NCBI GenBank assembly: GCA_963806955.1
Contig: CAWDZG010000001.1
Span: 310,001 to 374,000, forward strand
Reading direction: 5' to 3'
Length of the DNA stretch: 64,000 nt
Source: Gaiellasilicea sp963806955
Lineage (GTDB): Bacteria; Actinomycetota; Thermoleophilia; Gaiellales; Gaiellaceae
A program made the translations under genes and the position numbers. This document shows, piece after piece, positions 41,396 through 49,442 of this stretch. The notes beneath the pieces were generated by a model. That model searched no databases. It was not told the origin of the DNA and worked only from the letters and a program-made list of their open reading frames with translations. Each line of letters starts with the position of its first letter. Within the stretch, counting starts at the first letter, position 1.

Positions 41396-42432
41396 GCCGC
41401 CTGGAGCGCCTCGCCGCACTGCTCGACGAGCCGCTGCTCGTCACGAGCGGCGTCAACGTCCGCTGGCTGACCGGGCTGCAGAGCTCGAACGCCGCCGTCC
41501 TGGTCGATCCGGGCGGCGACGCGACCCTCTTCACCGACTTCCGCTACGCGCAGAAGGCGCGCGCGCTCGACGGCGTCCGCTTCGAGCAGACCGCACGCGC
41601 GGTCGTCGGCGACCTCTCGACGCGGCTCTCGGGCCAGACGGTCGGGGTCGAGGCGCACGTGCTCACCGTCGCCGCGGCCGAGCAGCTGCAGGACGGTGGC
41701 GTGGAGACGGTTTCCCGCGCCGGGCTCGTGGAGCGGCTGCGCGCCGTCAAGGACTCGGGTGAGATCGCGACGATGCGCGAGGCTGCGGCGATCTCTGATC
41801 GCATGTTCGCCGCGCTCGCGGAGGAGCAGTTCACCGGCCGCACTGAACGCGAGCTCGCCTGGCGCGTACGCGAGCTCTTCCACGAGCACGGCTCCTCGGA
41901 GCTCGCGTTCGACACGATCGTGGCGGCGGAGGAGAACGGCGCCAGCCCGCACGCCGACGTCCGCGACGTCGCGATTCCCGCCAACACGCTGGTCACGATC
42001 GACGCTGGCTGCCGCGTCGGCGGCTATGCCTCGGACTGCACGCGGACGTTCGCGACGGGCGAGTTGCCGGACGAGCTCGCGCGGGCGTACGAGGTCTGTC
42101 TCGAGGCGCAGCTCGCGGGGCTCGCGGCGTACGGTCCCGGTGTCGCCGGCCGGGACGCGGACGCTGCCGCCCGCGACGTGATCGCAGCGGCCGGCTGGGG
42201 CGAAGAGTTCGGCCATGGCCTGGGTCACGGGATCGGCCTCGAGGTGCACGAGGCGCCGACGGCGCGGGCCGAGTCGACCGACACGTTCGAGGCCGGCAAC
42301 GTGATCAGCTGCGAGCCGGGGATCTACCTGCCGGGTGTCGGCGGCGTCCGGATCGAGGACATGGTGCTCGTCACGGATGCGGGCAGCGAGCGGCTCACGA
42401 GCGCGTCCAAAGACCTGACGACCGTTAGGTAA
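41392..42432 (+). CDS. pepP: Xaa-Pro aminopeptidase (M24B)
   Basis: A 346-residue creatinase-fold metallopeptidase: N-terminal domain 1-110, catalytic domain with metal ligands IDAGCRVGGYASDCTRTF (two Asp), GHGLGHGIGLEVHEAP (His), ISCEPGIYLPG (Glu) and RIEDMVLV (Glu). It removes N-terminal residues before proline. The place between aroQ and efp is conserved in actinobacteria. Its TAA starts the TAACCT before efp. Confidence 0.93.
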   Translation: MSRLERLAALLDEPLLVTSGVNVRWLTGLQSSNAAVLVDPGGDATLFTDFRYAQKARALDGVRFEQTARAVVGDLSTRLSGQTVGVEAHVLTVAAAEQLQDGGVETVSRAGLVERLRAVKDSGEIATMREAAAISDRMFAALAEEQFTGRTERELAWRVRELFHEHGSSELAFDTIVAAEENGASPHADVRDVAIPANTLVTIDAGCRVGGYASDCTRTFATGELPDELARAYEVCLEAQLAGLAAYGPGVAGRDADAAARDVIAAAGWGEEFGHGLGHGIGLEVHEAPTARAESTDTFEAGNVISCEPGIYLPGVGGVRIEDMVLVTDAGSERLTSASKDLTTVR

Positions 42433-42446
42433 CCTGCCCCGCCGTG
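42430..42446 (+). promoter_or_regulatory. -10 overlapping the pepP stop codon, efp promoter
   Basis: TAACCT at 42430-42435; TAA is the pepP stop. Eight bases later, GTG of efp at 42444. Confidence 0.45.
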
Positions 42447-43010
42447 GCCGACGTCGTCTCCACCAACGAGTTCAAGAACGGCATGCACGTCGAGATCGAC
42501 GGCTCGGTCTGGCGGATCGTCGACTTCCAGCATGTGAAGCCGGGCAAGGGCGGCGCGTTCGTGCGGACGAAGGTGAAGAGCATCGATTCCGGCTCGGTCG
42601 TCGACAAGACCTTCCGCGCCGGCGAGAAGTTCCCGCGCGTCTTCACCGAGGTGAAGAACATGCAGTACCTCTACGACTCCGGCGACGAGGTCGTCTTCAT
42701 GGACGAGGACACCTACGAGCAGCTCTCCCTCCCGCACAGCTCGCTCGAGGCCGAGCTGCCGTACATGCAGCCGTCCACCCCGATCCAGCTCCTCTTCGTC
42801 GGCGGCAAGCCATCGGGCGTGCAGCTGCCGTCGTCGATCGAGCTCGCCGTCACCGACACCGAGCCCGGCGTGAAGGGCGACACCGTCTCGAACGTGACCA
42901 AGCCGGCGACGCTCGAGACGGGCGCCGTCGTCGCAGTGCCGCTCTTCGTGAACGTGGGCGACCGGATCAAGGTCGACCCCCGCGAAGGCCGCTACATCAG
43001 CCGCGCGTAG
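42444..43010 (+). CDS. efp: Elongation factor P
   Basis: A 188-residue three-barrel protein. The tip loop KPGKGGAFVRTKVKS carries Lys at the usual modified position (HVKPGKGGAF, residue about 32). Ends SNVTKPATLETGAVVAVPLFVNVGDRIKVDPREGRYISRA. It rescues ribosomes stalled at polyproline, needed here for the Glu-Pro and Pro-rich proteins nearby. Terminated by the palindrome element at 43015. Confidence 0.97.
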   Translation: MADVVSTNEFKNGMHVEIDGSVWRIVDFQHVKPGKGGAFVRTKVKSIDSGSVVDKTFRAGEKFPRVFTEVKNMQYLYDSGDEVVFMDEDTYEQLSLPHSSLEAELPYMQPSTPIQLLFVGGKPSGVQLPSSIELAVTDTEPGVKGDTVSNVTKPATLETGAVVAVPLFVNVGDRIKVDPREGRYISRA

Positions 43011-43014
43011 AGCC

Positions 43015-43097
43015 CTTTGTGACTGACAGACACAAGCCGTCCTCGTTTCGCGTAACGGTGAGGTGCCGGGCAGCGCTTGTGTCTATCAGACACAAAG
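43015..43097. repeat. 83-bp intergenic element, second copy of the paired-palindrome type
   Basis: Palindromes at 43015-43037 (opposite orientation, CTTTGTG ... CACAAGC) and 43075-43097 (TTGTGTCT-ATC-AGACACAA), again exactly 60 nt apart. The 37-nt spacer matches the one at 37733 at TCCTC, TTTCGCGTAAC and GCC-GG. It starts four bases after the efp stop. Confidence 0.85.
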
Positions 43098-43117
43098 TCC
43101 TCCGGCCGAGCGCGAGG

Positions 43118-43132
43118 TAGGCTCCGGCCGTG
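43118..43132 (+). promoter_or_regulatory. Leaderless -10 for the carboxylase operon
   Basis: TAGGCT at 43118-43123, six bases (CCGGCC), GTG at 43130. Confidence 0.5.
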
Positions 43133-44932
43133 CCGCGCCTCGTCGACACCACCATCCGCCTGCTCTCGCAGGAGCCGCTCGCCGGCAAGGTGCCGACCTC
43201 CGAGCTGCTCCGGCTTGCGGACGTCCTCGACACCGCCGGCTTCGCCGTGCTGGAGGTGTCCGGCGGCGGCGTCTTCGACACGGCCGTCCGCCGCGGCGTC
43301 GAGAGCCCCTGGGAGCGGATCCGCGCGCTGAAGTCGCGGACGACGACGCCGCTCGGGATCGCGCTCCGCGGCCGTTTCCTCGTCGGCTCCCGCCCTGTCG
43401 GCGCCGACTTCGTGCGCCGGTTCGTCGCCTCGGCGGCCGAGAACGGGATCGACGTCTTCCGGCTCCACGACCCGCTCAACGACGTCTCGAACCTGCGGGA
43501 GCCCGGCGAGGCGATCGTCGATGCGGGCAAGGAGTTCCACGCCGGCCTCGTCTACAGCCCCGGCGACCCTACCGCGATGGACAAGCTCGTCGAGCAGGCG
43601 AAGGAGCTGCCGGACATCCGTGCGACCAGGGCGCTCGTGCACGACCCGAGTGGCGGGCTCGAGCCGCATCAGGCCGCCGATCTCGTCGCGCGCGTCAAGG
43701 AGGCCTCCGGCCTGCCGGTCGGCTTCTACTGCCAGGGTGCTGGGGGCACCGCGCTGGCCGACTCGCTCGAGGCGGCCCGCGCCGGCGCCGACATGATCGC
43801 CGCGGCCGTCTACCCGCTGGCGCTCTCGCTGCACCGGGTCGCGGCCGAGTCGCTCGCCTCCGCCCTCGCCGGGATGGGGATGGACACCGGCGTCGACGTG
43901 GCGAAGCTGTGGAACGCCTCGGACCTCGTCGACGAGTACATCGGCGACGAGATCATCACCCCGCACGCGCCGCGCCTCGCGGTCCGCGCCGCCGAGTACG
44001 ACCTGCCGACGGGTCTCGTCGCCGCGCTCGACACCCATCTGCGGGCCCACGCCGCCGACGACCGCCTGCTCGAGACGCTCGACGAGCTGCAGACGATCCG
44101 CCGGGAGACGGGCTGGCCGCCGCTTGCCGCCCCGATCGGCCAGATCCTGGCGTCGCAGGCGCTGATCCACGTCCTCTCGGCGCGCCGCTACGGCACCGTC
44201 GTCGACGAGTTCCGCTCGCTCGTGCAGGGCGGCTTCGGCAGCCCGCCCGGCTCGATCGACCCGACCGTCGAGCGGGCAGTCGCGCTGCTCTCGGACGGGC
44301 TGGAGACACTCGCGGAGGACCCGCCGAGCGCCGAGGACGTCCGGCTCGAGGCCGAGGGTCTCGCGGCGAGCGAGGAGGAACTCGTCCTGATCGCGCTCTT
44401 CGGCGACGAGGCCGAGGCGCTCCTGCGCACGATCCGCGCCCGGCACACCCGGGACGACCGCGGCGAGACCGTCCTCGAGGAGTCGCGCGAGGCGAGGATC
44501 CGCGAGCTGGTGCGGATCGTCCAGGAGAGCGGCGTCGCCGAGGTGGAGATCGAGGACGAGGGGATGCGCGTGTCCGTGCGCCGGGCCGACGAGCGGCCGG
44601 CACTCCAGGTCGCCGCGCCGCTCGCCGAGAGCGACCTCGCCGACCTGCCGGTCGTTCCCGCGGCGCCGGCCGGGACGATTCGCGTCGAGTCGCCGATGGT
44701 CGGCGTCTTCTACCGCCAGCCCGAGCCCGGCGCGCCGTCGTTCGTCGAGGTGGGCGACGTCGTCGCGCCCGGGCAGACGGTGTGCCTGCTCGAGGCGATG
44801 AAGCTCTTCAACGAGCTGAAAGCGGACACGGCCGGCCGTGTCACTGCCGTGCACGCCGAGAACGGCAAGCCGGTCGAGTTCGGACAGCTCCTCTTCGAGC
44901 TCGAGCCGATCGTCGCGCCCCCGGCACTCTGA
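43130..44932 (+). CDS. Biotin carrier protein fused to a degenerate carboxyltransferase-like domain
   Basis: Six hundred residues. Residues 1-410 follow OadA/pyruvate carboxylase CT (SPWERIRALK, VFDTAVR, NGIDVFRLHDPLNDVSNL, LASQALIHVL). All four metal-ligand positions differ: RDAHQ reads RLLSQ, the carbamylated Lys of IKDMSG reads VHDPSG, and HxH reads YCQ in VGFYCQGAGG. Residues 455-600 are AccB: EARIRELVRIVQESGVAEVEIEDEG, a linker and the lipoyl-like domain with EAMKLFNE (biotinylated Lys). It takes the accB place in efp-accB-accC. Probably carries biotin for AccC, with the front domain as scaffold; this is inference. Confidence 0.88.
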   Translation: MPRLVDTTIRLLSQEPLAGKVPTSELLRLADVLDTAGFAVLEVSGGGVFDTAVRRGVESPWERIRALKSRTTTPLGIALRGRFLVGSRPVGADFVRRFVASAAENGIDVFRLHDPLNDVSNLREPGEAIVDAGKEFHAGLVYSPGDPTAMDKLVEQAKELPDIRATRALVHDPSGGLEPHQAADLVARVKEASGLPVGFYCQGAGGTALADSLEAARAGADMIAAAVYPLALSLHRVAAESLASALAGMGMDTGVDVAKLWNASDLVDEYIGDEIITPHAPRLAVRAAEYDLPTGLVAALDTHLRAHAADDRLLETLDELQTIRRETGWPPLAAPIGQILASQALIHVLSARRYGTVVDEFRSLVQGGFGSPPGSIDPTVERAVALLSDGLETLAEDPPSAEDVRLEAEGLAASEEELVLIALFGDEAEALLRTIRARHTRDDRGETVLEESREARIRELVRIVQESGVAEVEIEDEGMRVSVRRADERPALQVAAPLAESDLADLPVVPAAPAGTIRVESPMVGVFYRQPEPGAPSFVEVGDVVAPGQTVCLLEAMKLFNELKADTAGRVTAVHAENGKPVEFGQLLFELEPIVAPPAL

Positions 44933-46290
44933 TGTTCTCCCGTGTCCTCGTAGCGAACCGCGGCGAGATCGCCGTCCGGGTGATCCGCGCGATCCACGAG
45001 CTCGGGGCCGAGGCGGTCGCCGTCTACTCGACCGCGGATGCGGAAGCGCTCCACGTCCGCCTCGCCGACCGGGCCGTCTGCATCGGGCCGCCCTCCGCGT
45101 CCGAGAGCTACCTGCGCATCTCGAACGTGATCGCCGCGGCCGAGACCACCGGCTGTGAGGCCGTCCATCCCGGTTACGGCTTCCTCTCCGAGAACCCCGC
45201 CTTCGTCACCGCCTGCGAGGACAACGACCTCGTCTTCGTCGGGCCCGGCGCCGAGGTGATGGAGCGGATGGGCGACAAGGCGCGCGCGAAGGCCGAGATG
45301 AAGGCCGCCGGCGTGCCGCTCGTTCCCGGCACCGAGGGCGGCGCGACCCTCGCCGAGGTGCGGGTCGCCGCCGAGGAGCTCGGCTTCCCCGTCCTGCTCA
45401 AGGCAACCGCGGGCGGTGGTGGCAAGGGGATGCGGCTCGTGCACAGGCCGGACGAGCTCGAGGCCGCCTACTCGACCGCCCGCGTCGAGGCCGAGGCGGC
45501 GTTCTCCGACGGAACCCTCTACCTCGAGAAGGCGATCGTCCCGGCGCGCCACGTCGAGATCCAGGTGCTGTGCGACAAGCAGGGTGGCGTGCTCACGCTG
45601 GGCGAGCGGGAGTGCTCGATCCAGCGCCGCCATCAGAAGCTGATCGAGGAGTCGCCTTCGCCGGCGCTGACGCCCGAGACGCGGGAGGAGATGGAGGCCG
45701 CCGCAGAGCGCGCCTGCCGCACGATCGGGTACGAGAACGCGGGCACGTTCGAGTTCCTGCTCGGCGCCGACGGCACCTTCCACTTCATCGAGCTGAACGC
45801 GCGGCTCCAGGTCGAGCACCCGGTCAGCGAGCTCGTCACCGGCGTCGACGTCGTCCGCGAGCAGCTGCGCGTGGCCGCGGGCGAGCCGCTCTCGCTCACC
45901 GGCCGGGCTCCGCGCCGCGGGCATGCGCTCGAGCTGCGCCTCAACGCCGAGGACCCGGCGCGCGGCTTCGCGCCGGCGCCCGGCACGATCACCCGCTTCC
46001 GGCCGCCGCTCGGCCCGGGCGTCCGGCTCGACACGCACCTCGAGGAGGGCTCGTCGATCTCGCCCTACTACGACTCGCTGATCGCGAAGCTGATCGTCTG
46101 GGCCGAGGACCGGCCGGCCGCGATCGCCCGGGGCATCCGCGCGCTCGAGGAGATCGAGCTCGAGGGCGTGCCGACGACCCGCGGCCTCGCGCTCGACATC
46201 CTCCGCTCCGCCGAGTTCGCGAGCGGCGAGTACTCGACCGGCTTCCTCGGGGAGATGGAGGGGCGCCTGCCGGCGCTCGCCGCGGGATGA
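44932..46290 (+). CDS. accC: Biotin carboxylase
   Basis: A 452-residue ATP-grasp enzyme carboxylating the biotin of BCCP. Marks: VANRGEIAVRVIRA at the N-terminus, KATAGGGGKGMRLV (ATP loop), ERECSIQRRHQKLIEE, ELNARLQVEHPVSELVTGVDVV (catalytic Glu/Arg) and the C-terminal RLNAEDPARGFAPAPGTI. The ATG overlaps the fusion protein's stop by one base (TGATG), so the two are made together. Confidence 0.97.
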   Translation: MFSRVLVANRGEIAVRVIRAIHELGAEAVAVYSTADAEALHVRLADRAVCIGPPSASESYLRISNVIAAAETTGCEAVHPGYGFLSENPAFVTACEDNDLVFVGPGAEVMERMGDKARAKAEMKAAGVPLVPGTEGGATLAEVRVAAEELGFPVLLKATAGGGGKGMRLVHRPDELEAAYSTARVEAEAAFSDGTLYLEKAIVPARHVEIQVLCDKQGGVLTLGERECSIQRRHQKLIEESPSPALTPETREEMEAAAERACRTIGYENAGTFEFLLGADGTFHFIELNARLQVEHPVSELVTGVDVVREQLRVAAGEPLSLTGRAPRRGHALELRLNAEDPARGFAPAPGTITRFRPPLGPGVRLDTHLEEGSSISPYYDSLIAKLIVWAEDRPAAIARGIRALEEIELEGVPTTRGLALDILRSAEFASGEYSTGFLGEMEGRLPALAAG

Positions 46291-46598
46291 GCCGCGACGC
46301 GCACGTCATCCGCGGCCCCGGCGGCACGATCACGATCTCCGCGGACGCGCTCTCGACCCTCGTCGTGGCGGCCGCCGAGCGCGTCGACGGCGCGCGCGTG
46401 CGCCGTCCGAAGCGTGGCCTCGACGTCACGATCGCGAACGGGACTGCGCGGGTCGAGGTCGAGCTCGCGGCGCGGTTCGGGACGGTGCTGCCCGAGCTCG
46501 CCGCCGCGGTGCAGGCCGAGGTGACCGATGCGCTCCGCGCGGCGACCGGCCTCACCGTCGCCGCCGTGGACGTCTCCGTCGAGGAGCTCGACCGGTGA
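46287..46598 (+). CDS. Asp23/Gls24 family envelope stress protein
   Basis: A 103-residue Asp23/Gls24 protein: ISADALSTLVVAAAERVDGARV... VTIANGTARVEVELAARFGTVLPELAAAVQAEVTDALRAATGLTVAAVDVSVEEL. Normally located between accC and nusB, as here. Members attach to the membrane and respond to cell-wall stress. ATGA overlap with accC and GTGA overlap with nusB. Confidence 0.92.
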   Translation: MSRDAHVIRGPGGTITISADALSTLVVAAAERVDGARVRRPKRGLDVTIANGTARVEVELAARFGTVLPELAAAVQAEVTDALRAATGLTVAAVDVSVEELDR

Positions 46599-46975
46599 GC
46601 ACCGGCCGGCGCCAGGCCCGGCGGACGGCGCTCTTCCTGCTCTACCAGTGGGATCTCACGGGCCAGCCGCTCACCGCGCTCTACGAGGGAGTGCCGGATG
46701 CGTTCGCGCTCGGGCTCGCCGAGGAGGTGTCGGCGCGCGCCGAGGAGCTCGACCGGCGCATCACGGCATCTGCCGAGGGCTGGACTGCCGACCGGCTGGG
46801 TACTCTCGAACGGAACATCCTCCGCATCGGGATCCACGAGCTGGAGGGGGAGCGCGTGCCGCAGGAGGTGGCGATGAACGAAGCAGTCGTGCTGGCGAAG
46901 CGGTACGCGTCCGAGGACGCGGCCAGGCTGGTGAACGGGATTCTGGCCCGCGTGGCCAGGGAGGAGGTCGCGTGA
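46595..46975 (+). CDS. nusB: Transcription antitermination factor NusB
   Basis: A 126-residue all-helical protein: RRQARRTALFLLYQWDLTGQPL at the N-terminus and RLGTLERNILRIGIHELEG...VPQEVAMNEAVVLAKRYASEDAARLVNGILARVA at the end, both classical. Works with NusE (S10) at boxA in rRNA antitermination. In the operon accB-like-accC-asp23-nusB, with 4-nt overlaps on both sides. Confidence 0.96.
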   Translation: MSTGRRQARRTALFLLYQWDLTGQPLTALYEGVPDAFALGLAEEVSARAEELDRRITASAEGWTADRLGTLERNILRIGIHELEGERVPQEVAMNEAVVLAKRYASEDAARLVNGILARVAREEVA

Positions 46976-47178
46976 GCGGAACCGCCGATGAGTCGCTGGG
47001 ACGCGCCGAGGAGCTGCTCGAGCGCCTCAAGTCGACCCGTGACGAGCTGGAGCGGCTGGCGGCGGCGGAGGACGCCGAGTCGGCCGTCGAGGTGCTGACC
47101 GAGCTCGCCGACCTCGCCAAGGAGGTCGAGGCCGAGCTCGCGAAGGCGCGGTCTCGGGCGGATGCTCCGGACGCCTGA
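46972..47178 (+). CDS. Small helical protein in the xseB position
   Basis: Sixty-eight residues forming one or two amphipathic helices (ESLGRAEELLERLKSTRDELERLAAAEDAESAVEVLTELADLAKEVEAELAKARS). It stands where exonuclease VII small subunit XseB would be, before the polyprenyl synthase, but the XseB motif (LEEIVxxLExGexxLxxSLxLYExG) is not seen. GTG overlaps the nusB stop; its stop lies within the next gene by 17 nt. Confidence 0.75.
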   Translation: MSGTADESLGRAEELLERLKSTRDELERLAAAEDAESAVEVLTELADLAKEVEAELAKARSRADAPDA

Positions 47179-47935
47179 CGAGCTGCGTACCCTCGTCGAG
47201 GGCTTTCTCGGCGAGCTCGTCTTCGCACCGGAGCTCGGCGGCCTGGAGGAGGCCGTCCGCTATCCGCTCGACACGGGTGGAAAGCGCGTCCGGCCGGTGC
47301 TGGCGCTCGCCGTCGGCGAGGCAGCGGGCGCGGTGGCGGAGCACGTGCTCCCGGCGGCCGCGGCGGTCGAGCTCGTGCACACGTTCTCGCTCGTCCACGA
47401 CGACCTGCCGGCGCTGGACGACGACGACGAGCGGCGCGGCCGGCCCTCGGCGCACGTCGCCTTCGGCGAGGGGACGGCGCTGCTCGCCGGCGACGCCCTG
47501 CTCGCGGAGGCGTTCCGGCTGGCGCTCTCCTATCCGACGCCGATGGTCGGGCGCGAGCTCGCGCAGGCGACGCTCGGGATGATCGGCGGCCAGTACCGGG
47601 ACATCAACGGCGAGACGGCCGATCTCGCTGCCCTGCACCGACTCAAGACCGGGGCGCTCTTCTCGGCCTCGGTCGGCGTCGCGCTCTGGGTCGCCGAGGT
47701 GCCAGAGGGAGAACAGCCACCGTGGCGTGCGTTCGGGGACGAGCTCGGGCTCCTCTTCCAGCTCGTCGACGACCTGCTCGACGGCGACGGCTACGCCGAA
47801 GCGCACGGTGCCGACGAGGCGCGGCGGCTCGCCGACGAGGCGGCGGCGCGCGCGCAGGCACGGCTCGACGCGGTACCCGCGGAGACCGGGGTGCTGGCGG
47901 AGATCGTCGCCGGTCTCGCCGCCCGCACCGTTTAG
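47162..47935 (+). CDS. ispA: Polyprenyl diphosphate synthase
   Basis: A 257-residue trans-prenyltransferase. GGKRVRPVLAL, first Asp-rich motif HDDLPALDDDD, second FQLVDDLLDGDG, and GQYRDING with LHRLKTGALF. The motif DDLPALD with four residues after the first Asp pair fits FPP/GGPP synthases of bacterial type. Chain length cannot be set from the sequence. Length is somewhat short. TAG stop begins the next gene's TAGGCT. Confidence 0.9.
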   Translation: MLRTPDELRTLVEGFLGELVFAPELGGLEEAVRYPLDTGGKRVRPVLALAVGEAAGAVAEHVLPAAAAVELVHTFSLVHDDLPALDDDDERRGRPSAHVAFGEGTALLAGDALLAEAFRLALSYPTPMVGRELAQATLGMIGGQYRDINGETADLAALHRLKTGALFSASVGVALWVAEVPEGEQPPWRAFGDELGLLFQLVDDLLDGDGYAEAHGADEARRLADEAAARAQARLDAVPAETGVLAEIVAGLAARTV

Positions 47936-47948
47936 GCTGGGTGTCATG
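47933..47948 (+). promoter_or_regulatory. -10 overlapping the ispA stop codon
   Basis: TAGGCT at 47933-47938; TAG is the ispA stop. Seven bases later, ATG at 47946. Confidence 0.45.
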
Positions 47949-48368
47949 GAGCAGCGCGTCAGCCTCGTCACGCTCGGCGTCGCGGATGTCGGGCGCTCAC
48001 GCGCCTTCTACGAGGCGCTCGGCTGGACGAACCGCTCGCAGGATGGCGACATCGTCTTCTTCCAGGCCGGTGGGATGATCGTTGCGCTGTGGGGCCGGGA
48101 GCAGCTGGCCGCGGACAGTGGCGTCGAGGACGCAGGGGGCTGGGGAGGGCTCACGCTCGCGCACAACGTGCGCTCTCCCGCGGAGGTCGACGCCGTGATC
48201 GCCGAGGCGGAAGCGGCCGGCGCCACGATCCCGCGCCGCGGAGCCGAGACCTTCTGGGGCGGCTACTCGGGCGTCTTCGTCGACCCGGACGGGCATCCGT
48301 GGGAGGTCGCCCACAACCCGTTCTGGACGATCGCGGACGACGGCTCGATCCGATTGAGCAGCCCCTGA
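47946..48368 (+). CDS. VOC-family protein
   Basis: A 140-residue glyoxalase-fold protein: VSLVTLGVADVGRSRAFYEALGWTNRSQDGDIVFFQAGGMIVALWG, LAHNVRSPAEVDAVIAEAEAAGATIPRRGAETFWGGYSGVFVDPDGHPWEVAHNP. The DPDGHPWEVAHNP end matches the common actinobacterial single-VOC type. Its stop is directly followed by a 23-nt palindrome (48369). Confidence 0.9.
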   Translation: MEQRVSLVTLGVADVGRSRAFYEALGWTNRSQDGDIVFFQAGGMIVALWGREQLAADSGVEDAGGWGGLTLAHNVRSPAEVDAVIAEAEAAGATIPRRGAETFWGGYSGVFVDPDGHPWEVAHNPFWTIADDGSIRLSSP

Positions 48369-48508
48369 GCAAGCGACAGACTGTTACTTGCACGCTGTCG
48401 GCACGATCTCGCGTGCCGCCCGCGATCGCCGCGGCGTCACACTGAAGGCGCGACCGCCACTGCGCGGCGCCGGGGGCTCGGGTAGCCAAGTAACAGTCTG
48501 TTACTTGG
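48369..48508. repeat. Paired palindromes of the CAAGTAACAG type between convergent genes
   Basis: First 23-mer (48369-48391) starts at the base after the TGA: GCAAGCGACAG-A-CTGTTACTTGC. Second (48486-48508): CCAAGTAACAG and CTGTTACTTGG around one T; its TTA is the minus-strand stop of the next gene. The 94-nt interior is GC-rich and non-coding. Confidence 0.75.
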
Positions 48509-49442
48509 CTGCGGCTCGGAGGACGCGGAGTGCGTTCAGCGTCAGCGGCTCGCTGGGTCCTGAGCCCCAGTCGACCGTCTCGACGTTGCTGCCCTTCGAT
48601 CCCGGTGGCTTCCACCAGCGGCCGCCCGTGCGCCAGCGTCCGTCCGGGAGCCGGCGCTTCTCGAGGAGCTCGAGCCCGTCGGCAGCCCGCGAATCTCGAA
48701 CGAGCTGCATCCGGGCGAGCACCACCAGCACCTGGAGGACGTCGTAGTGCCAGTAGGCGGGGTAGTGCAGCGTCACGAAGGACGGGTGGATCGGCTCGCC
48801 AGTCGCGAGCCTCCGGAAGAGACGGTGCTCGAGCAAGAGCTCGGCGGTGCGCGCCGCCGCCTCTCGAGCAGTCGGCTCGCCGGTCGCCACCCAGTACTCG
48901 TGGAGTCCCCACATCGGTGCCAGCGATTCGTTGAAGGATGACCGGTACCCCGTCGCCTTCCTGTCGCAGTTCCAGCCGCCGTCCGGCCACTGCCAGCCGA
49001 CGAGCGACTCCGCCAATAGCCGGACGCGGGGGTCGTCGGCGAGGCCGAGTCGGCTGCAGACCGCAAGCGCGTTCCCTTCCTGAGAGGCGCAGCGCCGCGT
49101 GAGGCCATCGATCGTCACGACTCCGTTGCGATGGCCACGACCCGTCAGCCAATCGAGCACGGTCTGCGCGGCCGCGAGGCAGCGCGGCTCCCCCGCCGGC
49201 ACACCAAGCTCGATGAGCGAGACGAGGCGCCAGTGCGCGCCGCCCCACTTGCCGTAGACGTTGACCCCGAAGCCGCCGTCCGGCCGCTGACCGGCGAGCA
49301 AGGCGCGGACCTTCGGCCCTTCGAGCACGCGCGACGCCTCGGCCGGCTCCTCCGCGTCGAGCAGGTCTCGTTTCGCCTGGTAGACGATCCCCGGCTCGTC
49401 CGACTCGAGTAGCCAATCGAGAGCGGCGGCCGTAACCGTCAC
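48501..49442 (-). CDS. Terpene-cyclase/prenyltransferase-fold (alpha/alpha toroid) protein
   Basis: A 313-residue protein with toroid repeats: SGQRPDGGFGVNVYGKWGGAHWRLVSLIELG, GWQWPDGGWNCDRKATGYRSSFNESLAPMWGL, and DGRWRTGGRWWKPPG. The QxxDGGW/F phrases (QRPDGGFG, QWPDGGWNC) are those of squalene-hopene cyclases, but the DxDD catalytic motif is absent and the protein is half-length, so it is probably not a cyclase. GTG overlaps the GNAT stop by 4 nt. Last residues AAAK lie within the palindrome. Confidence 0.8.
   Translation of the reverse strand: MTVTAAALDWLLESDEPGIVYQAKRDLLDAEEPAEASRVLEGPKVRALLAGQRPDGGFGVNVYGKWGGAHWRLVSLIELGVPAGEPRCLAAAQTVLDWLTGRGHRNGVVTIDGLTRRCASQEGNALAVCSRLGLADDPRVRLLAESLVGWQWPDGGWNCDRKATGYRSSFNESLAPMWGLHEYWVATGEPTAREAAARTAELLLEHRLFRRLATGEPIHPSFVTLHYPAYWHYDVLQVLVVLARMQLVRDSRAADGLELLEKRRLPDGRWRTGGRWWKPPGSKGSNVETVDWGSGPSEPLTLNALRVLRAAAK

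Noticed and set aside
43063..46290. A 1075-codon frame that would fuse the carrier protein region to biotin carboxylase
   Set aside because: The front 620 codons are an alternate frame of the carrier fusion. Only the part from 44932 has biotin carboxylase motifs, and it starts with a normal overlapping ATG.
46972..47178. Calling this gene xseB from position alone
   Set aside because: The sequence does not show the XseB motif, so only the position supports it.
37710..48508. CRISPR array, because of repeated 23-mers with similar spacers
   Set aside because: There are only two palindromes per site, the interiors are related rather than unique, and no cas gene lies in the window.
48501..49442. 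Squalene-hopene cyclase
   Set aside because: The QxxDGGW phrases match, but the protein is about half the needed length and lacks the DxDD protonation motif.
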